In this document: positions 32,623 to 39,971 of the stretch, in pieces
How the letters are laid out: each line of letters starts with the position of its first letter
Position numbering within the stretch: position 1 is the stretch's first letter
Assembly: GCF_003857035.1 (NCBI RefSeq)
Contig: NZ_QGSY01000177.1
Location: 17,791 to 81,790 of the forward strand
Length of the DNA stretch: 64,000 nucleotides
Reading direction: 5' to 3'
From: Micromonospora arida
GTDB lineage: Bacteria > Actinomycetota > Actinomycetes > Mycobacteriales > Micromonosporaceae
Notes under the pieces: generated by a model
Told to the model about the DNA's origin: nothing
The model's input: only the letters and a program-made list of their open reading frames with translations
Databases searched by the model: none
Made by a program: the position numbers and the translations under genes

Positions 32623-34515
32623 TCATATGGCGACGCGTTGCTCCTGGACCGTCGGCTGGTCCTGGGCGAACTGGGTGCGGTACAACTCGTGGTAGCGGCC
32701 ACCAGCCGCGAGCAGGTCACTGTGCCGCCCGCGTTCGACGATGCGTCCCGCCTCCACGACGAGGATCTGGTCGGCCGCCCTGATGGTGGAGAGCCGGTGC
32801 GCGATAACCACACTCGTCCTGCCGGTCAGCGCCTCGGCGAGGGCGTCCTGAACCGCAGCCTCCGAGGTGGAGTCGAGATGCGCGGTGGCTTCGTCGAGGA
32901 TGACCACGCGCGGACGAGCCAGCAGCAGTCGCGCGATGGTGAGTCGTTGCCGTTCGCCGCCCGACAGACGGTATCCACGCTCGCCGACGACGGTGTCCAG
33001 CCCATCGGGAAGTGAGCGGATCAGGTCGTCGAGGCGGGCCCGCCGGAGCACCTCCCACATCTCGTCCTCGGTCGCGTCCGGCTGGGCGAACGCCAGATTG
33101 GCGCGGATGCTCTCGTGGAAGAGGTGCCCGTCCTGGGTCACCACGCCCAACGCCGTCCGGATCGACTCAGCCGACAGCTCGCGTACGTCGACGTCGGCCA
33201 GCTTCACCGCGCCGTCCTCGACGTCGTACAGGCGCGGCACGAGCTGCGCGATTGTCGACTTGCCCGCCCCGGAGGAGCCGACGAGCGCCACCATCTGCCC
33301 CGCCTCGGCGCGGAACGACACCCCGTGCAGCACCTCCTCACCTCCGCGGGTGTCGAGCTTCGCCACGTCCTCCAGGGACGCGAGCGACACCTTGTCCGCT
33401 GAGGGGTAGCCGAACCGGACCCCGTCGAACTCGACCGCGACCGGCCCTTCGGGAAGGGGCCGGGCGTCGGACCTGTCGAGGATCAGCGGCTTGAGGTCGA
33501 GGACCTCGAACACCCGCTCGAAGCTCACCAGCGCGCTCATCACCTCGACCCGAGCACTGGCCAGCGAGGTCAACGGTGCGTAGAGCCGCGACAGGAGCAG
33601 CGCGAGGGCGACCACCGTCCCGGCGTCGAGGCTGCCCCGTAGGGCGTAGAGACCACCCAGCCCGTAGACCAGGGCCAGTGCCAACGAGCCGACGACGGTG
33701 AGCGCGGTGATGAAGACCCACTGGAGCATCGCGGCGCGGATGCCGATGTCGCGGACCCGACGTGCCCGCGCCGCGAACTCGGCCGACTCCTCGGCTGGCC
33801 GGCCGTACAGCTTGACCAGCGTGGCACCGGGTGCGGAGAAACGTTCCGTCATCCTGGTGCTCATGGCGGCGTTGTGCTCGGCCGCTTCACGCTGCAACTG
33901 AGCGAGCCTCGAACCCATCCGGCGAGCCGGGAGAACGAAAATGGGCAGCAGGACGAGCGCCAGCAGCGTGATCTGCCAGGAGAAGGTGAGCATCACGGCC
34001 AACGTCAGCATCAGCGTGACGGCGTTGCCGACCACACTCGACAGGGTGTCGCTGAAGGCCCGCTGCGCGCCGATCACGTCGTTGTTCAGGCGGCTGACCA
34101 GCGCACCCGTGCGGGTTCGCGTGAAGAACGCCACCGGCATGCGCTGAACGTGGTCGAAGACAGCCGTCCGCAGTTGGACGATCAGCCCCTCACCGATGCT
34201 GGCGGAGAGAAATCGCGTCACCAGACCCAGCCCGGCCTCGGCGAGAGCGATCACGGCGATCAGTACGGCCAACCGGATCACCACGCTGCTGTCGGCGCCG
34301 TCCACGATCGCGTCGACCACCCGACCGGCGAGAACAGGCGCCGCCACAGTGAGGACCGCCGTCACCACACTCAACAACAGGAACCTGACGATCAGGGCCC
34401 GGTGTGGCCGTGCGAACTGCGCGATCCGCTTCAATGTCGCGCGGGACAGCGGTCGCTCGTCCTGCGCGTTCATCGCGTGGTGCAGCGACGTCCACGCGGC
34501 AAATTCCATGCTCAT
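32623..34515 (-). CDS. ABC exporter, fused permease and ATPase
   Basis: The 630-residue half-transporter has six membrane helices (about 40-325) followed by the nucleotide-binding domain: Walker A GSSGAGKST (about 412), signature LSGGERQRL (about 520), Walker B VVILDEAT (about 540) and switch His in VIAHRLST. It probably works as a homodimer exporting a lipid or drug; the substrate is not readable. The start at 34515 follows a GGAGG site by 6 nt. That site lies in a small dyad, CCTCC-GATACA-GGAGG, so the leader may fold over it. The gene is divergent from an alpha/beta hydrolase. Confidence 0.94.
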   Translation of the reverse strand: MSMEFAAWTSLHHAMNAQDERPLSRATLKRIAQFARPHRALIVRFLLLSVVTAVLTVAAPVLAGRVVDAIVDGADSSVVIRLAVLIAVIALAEAGLGLVTRFLSASIGEGLIVQLRTAVFDHVQRMPVAFFTRTRTGALVSRLNNDVIGAQRAFSDTLSSVVGNAVTLMLTLAVMLTFSWQITLLALVLLPIFVLPARRMGSRLAQLQREAAEHNAAMSTRMTERFSAPGATLVKLYGRPAEESAEFAARARRVRDIGIRAAMLQWVFITALTVVGSLALALVYGLGGLYALRGSLDAGTVVALALLLSRLYAPLTSLASARVEVMSALVSFERVFEVLDLKPLILDRSDARPLPEGPVAVEFDGVRFGYPSADKVSLASLEDVAKLDTRGGEEVLHGVSFRAEAGQMVALVGSSGAGKSTIAQLVPRLYDVEDGAVKLADVDVRELSAESIRTALGVVTQDGHLFHESIRANLAFAQPDATEDEMWEVLRRARLDDLIRSLPDGLDTVVGERGYRLSGGERQRLTIARLLLARPRVVILDEATAHLDSTSEAAVQDALAEALTGRTSVVIAHRLSTIRAADQILVVEAGRIVERGRHSDLLAAGGRYHELYRTQFAQDQPTVQEQRVAI

Positions 34516-34587
34516 GCATTACCTCCGATACAGGAGGCTAGGACCTCACCCGAGCTTGAGGTCAAGTCGCCACGCGATACTGGCGAT

Positions 34588-35427
34588 ATGGACCCGGGCG
34601 TGCGCGGCGACGACGGCTGCCCTCTGTGGGCGGAACAGGCCGGCGCCGGGCCGCCTCTGGTGCTCTGTCACGGGGGTCCGGGTCTGTGGGATTATCTTGC
34701 CCCGGTAGCCCGGCTGCTCGAAGAGCATGCCCGCACCATCCGGTGGGATCAGCGCGGCTGTGGGCGCTCGCAGCGGCGCGGACCGTATGGCATCGCCCGC
34801 TTCGTGGCCGATCTCGACGCGGTACGCGACCAGATGGCCGGTCCGCGGACGGCCCTGTTGGGCCATTCGTGGGGTGCACACCTGGCGTTGCGGTACGCCA
34901 TTGAACACCCCGAACGGGTCAGCCATCTGATCTACGTGTCCGGGACCGGCATTGATCCCGATCGCGGCTGGCATCCGCACTACAAGCGGAATCTGCGGCT
35001 GCGGCTCGGGCCTCACCTGGACCGATGGGAGGCCCTCAGCGCGCGCGACCGCACGCCCGCAGAGGAACGTGAATGGGCGGTGCTGCAATGGTCGGCCGAC
35101 TTCGCCGACCGCGGTGTGGCACTGCGCCACGCCGATCGCATGGCCACGCCGTGGCTGGGCATCAACTACGACTGCAGCCAGGCTGTCAACGCCGAGGTCA
35201 AGCAAGAGCTCCGCAACCCCGGCATGGCCGTGCAGTGCCGAGCGCTCGACCTGCCCGTGCTGATCATCGACGGCACCGAGGACATCCGGCCCCGCTGGGC
35301 CGTCGACTCGCTGCACCGCGCGTTGGCCAACAGTCAGCGCGTGAGCCTTGTCGGGTCCGGCCACCTTCCGTGGGTCGAGAATCCGCACGACTTTCGTCGG
35401 GCGGTGGCCGCCTTCCTGAGGCAATAG
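34588..35427 (+). CDS. Alpha/beta hydrolase (proline iminopeptidase-like)
   Basis: The 279-residue protein has the oxyanion motif CHGGPGLWDYL (about 30), DQRGCGRS (about 57), the nucleophile elbow GHSWGAHLALRYA (Ser near 93), acid Asp in IIDGTEDIRPRW and His in GSGHLPWVENP (about 260). HGGPG plus DQRGCGRS are typical of proline iminopeptidase-like hydrolases. The ATG at 34588 is the first start not overlapping the divergent ABC gene; no strong ribosome-binding site is seen. It releases N-terminal residues from small peptides if typical. Confidence 0.88.
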   Translation: MDPGVRGDDGCPLWAEQAGAGPPLVLCHGGPGLWDYLAPVARLLEEHARTIRWDQRGCGRSQRRGPYGIARFVADLDAVRDQMAGPRTALLGHSWGAHLALRYAIEHPERVSHLIYVSGTGIDPDRGWHPHYKRNLRLRLGPHLDRWEALSARDRTPAEEREWAVLQWSADFADRGVALRHADRMATPWLGINYDCSQAVNAEVKQELRNPGMAVQCRALDLPVLIIDGTEDIRPRWAVDSLHRALANSQRVSLVGSGHLPWVENPHDFRRAVAAFLRQ

Positions 35428-35476
35428 CGTCGCCAGATCTTCAGCCGGTCTTACCGCGATCTCCCGGATTCGCGAT

Positions 35477-35498
35477 AGCCCCGCTGCGCAGCGGGGTT
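35477..35498. terminator. Hairpin after the hydrolase gene
   Basis: CCCCGCT / AGCGGGG arms with a GCGC loop, followed by TT, lie about 50 bp past the hydrolase stop and before the convergent DUF222 gene. Confidence 0.6.
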
Positions 35499-35552
35499 GG
35501 CTCCGATGGATCGGCTCACCGACCGAAAGGGTGCTATTTCTGCTGGCTGTTC

Positions 35553-36803
35553 CTACGTTCGTCGGTGGTAATGGTTGCGGCGGGGGAGTTGTTCGGGGTC
35601 GAGCCAGGCCGGTGGAGCGAATTCGGGATGGCCGTCGCGGCCGAGTTGGACGGTCCAGTCGCTGTGGTGCAGGTGTCGGTGGTGGTGGCCGCAGAGTAGG
35701 ACCGCGTTGGTCAGGTTGGTCGTGCCGCCGTCGGCCCAGTGGTGGATGTGGTGGGCGTGGCACCAGCGGGGTGGGCGGTCGCAGCCGGGGAAGGCACAGC
35801 CGCGGTCGCGGAGCACGAGGGCGCGGCGCAGCGGCCCGGAGATGAGGCGGCGTTGTCGACCGACGTCAAGGACCTGGCCAGCTCCACCGAGGACGGCGGG
35901 CAGGATGGTGGCGTCGCAGGCGAGCCGGCGCACGGTCTCGGCGGTGAGCTGCTGGCCGATGTCGAGGGTGCCGGTGCCCAACTGCCGGGTCAATACGTCG
36001 TAACCGGTGGTGACGACGATCTGAGCGGCGTCACCACCGCTGTCGGGCAACTCACCGGTGCGCAAGCTGAGTCGGCAGAGGTCGGCGAGGGCGTCGTGGC
36101 GGCGTTGGCCGGGGGAGCGCTGGTCGTCGGGGCCGGTTGGTGCGGTCAGTGGGTCGATGGCGGCGCGGAGGAGGCCGGCGGTTTCGGTGTCGAGGGTGCC
36201 GGTGAGTCGGAGTCGGCCGTCGGTCTGCTCGGAGAGGGTGAGGTGTCGGTCGCGGCTGGCGCGTCGTGCTTCGGCTTCGAGGGCGGCGCGGGCGGCGGCG
36301 TCGGCGATGTCGGGGGCGACGTGGTCGAGGATTCGGGTGCCGAGTTTGCGCAGGTGGGTGGGGTCGAACTGGGCGGCCCAGCCGGTGAGCAGGCTGACGG
36401 CCTTGTCGGCGGCCTCGGGGCCGGCGGCGGCCTGCACGGTGTCGACGGTGTCGGTGATGACCCGGGCCTGGTCCAGGCTGATGGCTCCGTCAGCTAGCGC
36501 TTGTCGGATGCCGGGGTTGCCGGTGTCGAGGGTGGTGGCGAGGTCGACAAGTCGCCGGGCGGCGGGAACGGTCAGCTGGAGTCGTTCGCGAAGCCACACT
36601 GCGGTGCAGGAGGCGCCCTGCGTGCGGGCCGTGCCGCGGCCGTCGATCTCGCGAACCAGTGCCAGGGTGACGGCGGCGAGGCGTTGCTGAAGGCGGTGCG
36701 CGGCGTCGAGCGCGGCGATCAGGCCGTGCTCCGGGAGGGCCCAGGCGGCGGCGTCGGCGCAGGCGGCGACCGCGTCATCTGCCTGCGACAACTCCTCGAC
36801 CAT
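35553..36803 (-). CDS. DUF222 / HNH endonuclease domain protein (13E12 family)
   Basis: The 416-residue protein has an N-terminal DUF222 helical domain (about 20-300) and a C-terminal HNH domain (about 330-395). The HNH part includes zinc-type cysteines CAFPGCDRPPRWCHAHH and the core HHIHHWADGGTTNLTNAVLLC. Relatives are the REP13E12 proteins, often multicopy in actinobacterial genomes and suspected of mobile or selfish behaviour, but no mobile-element ends are visible here. TAGTCT lies 6 nt before the ATG, suggesting leaderless expression within the inverted repeat GACTAGAA/TTCTAGTC. Confidence 0.92.
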   Translation of the reverse strand: MVEELSQADDAVAACADAAAWALPEHGLIAALDAAHRLQQRLAAVTLALVREIDGRGTARTQGASCTAVWLRERLQLTVPAARRLVDLATTLDTGNPGIRQALADGAISLDQARVITDTVDTVQAAAGPEAADKAVSLLTGWAAQFDPTHLRKLGTRILDHVAPDIADAAARAALEAEARRASRDRHLTLSEQTDGRLRLTGTLDTETAGLLRAAIDPLTAPTGPDDQRSPGQRRHDALADLCRLSLRTGELPDSGGDAAQIVVTTGYDVLTRQLGTGTLDIGQQLTAETVRRLACDATILPAVLGGAGQVLDVGRQRRLISGPLRRALVLRDRGCAFPGCDRPPRWCHAHHIHHWADGGTTNLTNAVLLCGHHHRHLHHSDWTVQLGRDGHPEFAPPAWLDPEQLPRRNHYHRRT

Positions 36804-36810
36804 GACGCGA

Positions 36811-36840
36811 GACTAGAACAGGCGTACGACACTTCTAGTC
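36811..36840. promoter_or_regulatory. Inverted repeat at the DUF222-HNH promoter
   Basis: GACTAGAA (36811-36818) and TTCTAGTC (36833-36840) are spaced 22 bp centre to centre, about two helix turns, immediately upstream of the start. The same 8-mer pair occurs at the ROK/DUF1479 promoter. Confidence 0.55.
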
Positions 36841-36866
36841 AACATGATCGATTGGTGAGACCGGCT

Positions 36867-37379
36867 TTACGGAGGGCTTGGGGTGTCGCTCTGGGTTGTC
36901 CACGGGCGTTGGAGGGCCTTGGCCCAGGCGATGACGTGATCGATGGAATCCCGGGTGAGGCCGATCGTCGGGTTGGTGGTGATCAACAGTGTGGGGCTGC
37001 TGCGTCCTGCGGCCCACGTGCGGGCTTGAGGCGTGTGGAGGTCGTCTACCCACGCCGCAGGCCGTCGCTGGGCGTAGGCGGCGACGAGCGGAACCTTGTC
37101 GCTGGGGTGGAACGGCGTGGGTGGCATGGTGATCACGGGCAGAGAAGCGATGTGCAGAAGCGGCGCGAGGAGCTGGTTGGCTTCGTCGTTCCAGCTCGTG
37201 GCCCATGTGACGTCCAGAATGGTGCTCGCTTCGATGATCCAGGCACCGTGATCGGGGTTGATACGGACGGGTTCCTCACCGGGGAACAGGTGGTGTTCGC
37301 TGTAGCCGGAGGGCGGTTGAGGGGTTCCGTAAGGGTTGAGGACACCGTCGACGTCGAGCAGGAGCAGGGGCCGATCCAC
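36867..37379 (-). CDS. HAD-fold hydrolase-like protein (SAK-type)
   Basis: The 170-residue protein begins with the HAD motif I RPLLLLDVDGVLNP (nucleophile Asp near 9), then a TWATSWNDEAN segment matching motif II with Thr/Ser, a Lys (SDKVPLV) and a late Asp pair WVDDLH. This is the pattern of the small HAD family linked to Swiss-army-knife RNA-repair proteins. The GTG at 37379 places the motif at the usual distance from the N-terminus; a TTG at 37412 is an alternative. It is divergent from the unknown gene at 37437 with a 57-bp gap. Confidence 0.75.
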   Translation of the reverse strand: MDRPLLLLDVDGVLNPYGTPQPPSGYSEHHLFPGEEPVRINPDHGAWIIEASTILDVTWATSWNDEANQLLAPLLHIASLPVITMPPTPFHPSDKVPLVAAYAQRRPAAWVDDLHTPQARTWAAGRSSPTLLITTNPTIGLTRDSIDHVIAWAKALQRPWTTQSDTPSPP

Positions 37380-37436
37380 CCGGAGGATTCTGCCGCATCG
37401 GTCCGCCGGCAATGACCGCGCGAGAGATCAGCGGCT

Positions 37437-38042
37437 ATGGTCCTGGGCGCGGAGTCTGGTCGAGCGGATGCCGAGGAGTGGGCGTCGGTGCTGGTGGAGT
37501 CCTTGGACACTGGCGCTGTCCGAGCGCTCGGGGTCGGCGAGACCATCCACCGGCGGATGATTGCCTGTGTCGCGGCCATTCACTACTTCGGCGAACGCGC
37601 CGGGGACCCGGTGCGCGACCCGGAGTTGGTGTTCCGCCATCTCGCCGCAGCGCTGGATGGTTCGCCGGACGTCTACTTCGAGCGTTACCGATCAACTCTC
37701 GCCGGTAGGCTGGCGGATTACGACCGGTTCCGGGCCGGCGCGGGCGGCGACATGCGGAGGGTGGCCGCCGCGCGGAGCTGGATGGACGGCACCCGGGCGG
37801 CACTGGTCCAGATGTGTCGGGAGGTGGCAGTTCGCCTAGTCGAGGCGCCGCCTGAGGGCGCGCCGGGGCGGGCTCACCAGAGTCCGGACGCGCCAGGGCG
37901 GGCCGACAAGGGCGTGAGCCTGCGGGATGAAGCTTCCCGGTGGTGTGCGGTGTTGCCGCAGATCGAAGCCGTTCGCAGCGCCGCGAAAGCCGCGAGAGCC
38001 GCGCAGGCAGCCGAGCAGGGGACGGCGACAGGTGGCACTTGA
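37437..38042 (+). CDS. Hypothetical protein
   Basis: The 201-residue protein is mainly alpha-helical, soluble, with no recognised motif and no membrane segment. A low-complexity stretch (about 140-160, APGRAHQSPDAPGRADKG) is encoded by an imperfect tandem DNA repeat, GCGCC(G/A)GGGCGGGC. The C-terminus is Ala-rich with AAKAARAAQAAEQG. The coding pattern is regular enough to be real, but no neighbour explains it. The start codon is uncertain since no good ribosome-binding site is seen. Confidence 0.55.
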   Translation: MVLGAESGRADAEEWASVLVESLDTGAVRALGVGETIHRRMIACVAAIHYFGERAGDPVRDPELVFRHLAAALDGSPDVYFERYRSTLAGRLADYDRFRAGAGGDMRRVAAARSWMDGTRAALVQMCREVAVRLVEAPPEGAPGRAHQSPDAPGRADKGVSLRDEASRWCAVLPQIEAVRSAAKAARAAQAAEQGTATGGT

Positions 38043-38114
38043 TGTCGCCGTCCCGCTCAAGCTCTCACCAGCAGGAACGTGGCTGCGGGAGGTGACGTAC
38101 CCGCGGGACTGGAC

Positions 38115-39326
38115 TTAGCCGATGCGGAACTGCTCCCCGTACACGGCGAACACCAGTGGCGTGTTCAGGTTGAAGTTGCCGTTGTTGAGGAACACCCGCT
38201 GGGCGGTGTCGACGCGGGAGGTGTCCGAGTGGGCCTCTTCCTTCTTCATCTCGATGACCCGCTCGTCGAGGAACGCGTTGAGCCAGGTCCGCTCGTCACC
38301 GCCCTGGGCTGGCGGCTTGGCCCGGTTCAGGGCGCGGTTGCGGATCTGGCGCATGCCCTCGTACCCGTGCATGACCGCCGCGTCGTAGTAGGCGAACTGG
38401 CCGAGTGCCCGGACCTGGTCGTTCTTGCCGTCGCGTACCGATGGGTTGAAGTAGACCCGGTCGCGTTCGGCCTCCTGGGCGGCCTGGAACACCGAGTCGG
38501 TGGCCGCGGTCCGCCAGTCGCGGGGGAAGTTGGGGTCGAGGCCGGCGTGCGACGGGGTGCCGTTGACGTTGCGCAGCGCCGGCAGGTAGCCGGCGAGCAC
38601 GTTGCCCGGCTTGGTGCGGGTGTACGCCTCGACCAGTTCGAGCATGTCGCCGGTCCCGGAGCAGAAGCCGATGATGCCGGCGGTGTAGCCGCGCCCGTCG
38701 CCGATGTCCTCGATGTAGGAGAACTGCGCGCGCCAGTCGAGCGAGGAGTTCTCAGCGGCCGAGACGAGCTGCATGGCGACGTTCTTCTTCGCCGGGTCGT
38801 CGAGGTTGGTCCCGCTTGGGGTGGTGGGCGTGGGCGTGGGGGTGCTGCCGCCACCCGGCAGGGTCCACCGCTGGTTCGTGGTGCCGCCGCAGGTCCAGAT
38901 CTGCAGCCGGGCGCCGTTCGCAGTGCTCCGATCGGTGACGTCGAGGCACTTGCCGGAGCCGGAGTTGACGAGCGCACCGTTGCTGGCGGTCCACTTCTGC
39001 GCGCCGGTGTCGTTGCAGTCGTACAGCTGCACCTTGGCGCCGTTGGCGGTCGACGCGGCGGTGACGTCGAGGCACTTGCCGAGTGCCCGGATCGAGTTGT
39101 CGGTGTTGCCGACGGTCCACGTCTGGGCCGCGCTGCCGTTGCAGTCGTAGAGCTGGACGGGCGTCCCGTTGGCCGAGCTGGCGCCGGCCACGTCGATGCA
39201 CTTACCACCGAGGCCGGTGATCGGACCGGCGGTCGCGGCGCTCGCCGACGGCAGGCCGTAGCCGACGGCGGCGACGCCCACCAGCAGGGTGCCCACGACG
39301 TAGGCGGCTGTTCTCTTGTGAACCAT
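38115..39326 (-). CDS. Secreted chitosanase, GH46, with N-terminal ricin-type lectin
   Basis: The protein has 403 residues: a signal peptide (1-30, ending SASA), a ricin-type beta-trefoil (about 32-160) with three CxDV...QxW repeats, a Pro/Thr linker (about 165-178), and a GH46 catalytic domain (about 180-403). The catalytic acid Glu is in FSYIEDIGDGRGYTAG, with the base Asp in the GDGRGYT loop, as in Streptomyces CsnA-type enzymes. It hydrolyses chitosan outside the cell. ATG 39326 follows GAGGAAC. Promoter boxes and an inverted repeat are visible upstream. Confidence 0.93.
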   Translation of the reverse strand: MVHKRTAAYVVGTLLVGVAAVGYGLPSASAATAGPITGLGGKCIDVAGASSANGTPVQLYDCNGSAAQTWTVGNTDNSIRALGKCLDVTAASTANGAKVQLYDCNDTGAQKWTASNGALVNSGSGKCLDVTDRSTANGARLQIWTCGGTTNQRWTLPGGGSTPTPTPTTPSGTNLDDPAKKNVAMQLVSAAENSSLDWRAQFSYIEDIGDGRGYTAGIIGFCSGTGDMLELVEAYTRTKPGNVLAGYLPALRNVNGTPSHAGLDPNFPRDWRTAATDSVFQAAQEAERDRVYFNPSVRDGKNDQVRALGQFAYYDAAVMHGYEGMRQIRNRALNRAKPPAQGGDERTWLNAFLDERVIEMKKEEAHSDTSRVDTAQRVFLNNGNFNLNTPLVFAVYGEQFRIG

Positions 39327-39418
39327 GGGTGTTCCTCGGGGAAGGGGCGGCGTGCCGCCGGCCGGTCGGTGGCCCGGCGCGACGGTTCGGCCCCGGCGGG
39401 CACCGCGAGCATCAGGAA

Positions 39419-39463
39419 ACTGTATTAACAGATACCAGTACGTCGATTTATCGTCAATCGACG
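39419..39463 (-). promoter_or_regulatory. Chitosanase promoter with overlapping inverted repeat
   Basis: On the minus strand TTGACG (39457-39452) and TATCTG (39434-39429) are spaced 17 bp. The inverted repeat CGTCGATT-N7-AATCGACG (39441-39463) covers the -35 box. An imperfect dyad with ACTG/CAGT ends (39419-39439) covers the -10. Either could be a repressor operator; neither matches the DasR or CsnR boxes I know. Confidence 0.6.
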
Positions 39464-39589
39464 ACCGCGAGGCGTGACGACGTCTGTTCATCCCGTCGTT
39501 GGCGGGACGTACCCGCCGGTGACTATCGTCGGGCCGTAACTGATCAACGGGCCGGTCCGTCGGAACCAGCACCGTCCGACGGACAGAAG

Positions 39590-39925
39590 ATGGTCATGGA
39601 GTCGACTCTGCGTGCTCGGGTGCGAGCTGGTGACCCCGGCGCGTTCGCCGACCTGTTCGACACGTACGCGCGTTCGGTCTACAACCACGCGTTCCGGCTG
39701 ACCGCCGACTGGGCCACGGCGGAGGACGTCATGGCCGCCACGTACCTGCAGGCCGGCGACGTCGGCGTGTTCGACCTGACCGGGTCCGGCGCGGAGGCCG
39801 TCGCCACGACCCGCTCGCAGACCATGGCCGTCAGCGGCCTGAACGCCGAGGACCCGGCCGCGTCCGGCCACGGTTTCCGCACCACTCTCGGCCAGTTGCG
39901 GGCCGTGGCCGCCCAGGCCAAGTAG
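39590..39925 (+). pseudogene. Truncated ECF sigma factor fused to unrelated tail
   Basis: The 111-residue frame starts like an ECF sigma factor region 2: VRAGDPGAFADLFDTYARSVYNHAFRLTADWATAEDVMAATYLQAG. It then changes abruptly near residue 57 to sequence with no sigma features (DVGVFDLTGSGAEAV...RAVAAQAK). Region 2.3-2.4 and all of region 4 are missing. The simplest reading is an internal deletion that joined the sigma start to the end of a downstream gene, perhaps its partner membrane protein. It lies between the chitosanase and the GH43 gene and ends at a strong hairpin. It could still be expressed, but cannot act as a sigma factor. Confidence 0.55.
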
Positions 39926-39937
39926 GACGAGTGGGCA

Positions 39938-39968
39938 CGCGGACGGCACCCGCCGAGTGCCGTCCGCG
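39938..39968. terminator. Terminator hairpin between sigma remnant and GH43 gene
   Basis: Perfect 12-bp arms CGCGGACGGCAC and GTGCCGTCCGCG with a 7-nt loop separate the two convergent frames. Confidence 0.8.
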
Positions 39969-39971
39969 CGG

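Noticed and set aside
35553..36803. The DUF222-HNH gene as part of an insertion element or intein.
   Set aside because: No flanking repeats, target duplication, transposase or interrupted host gene is visible.
39419..39439. A DasR-like dyad with ACTGGTAT and ACTGTAT arms at the chitosanase promoter.
   Set aside because: Length and centre do not match the 16-bp DasR box (AGTGGTCTAGACCACT type), so I list it only as an unnamed dyad.
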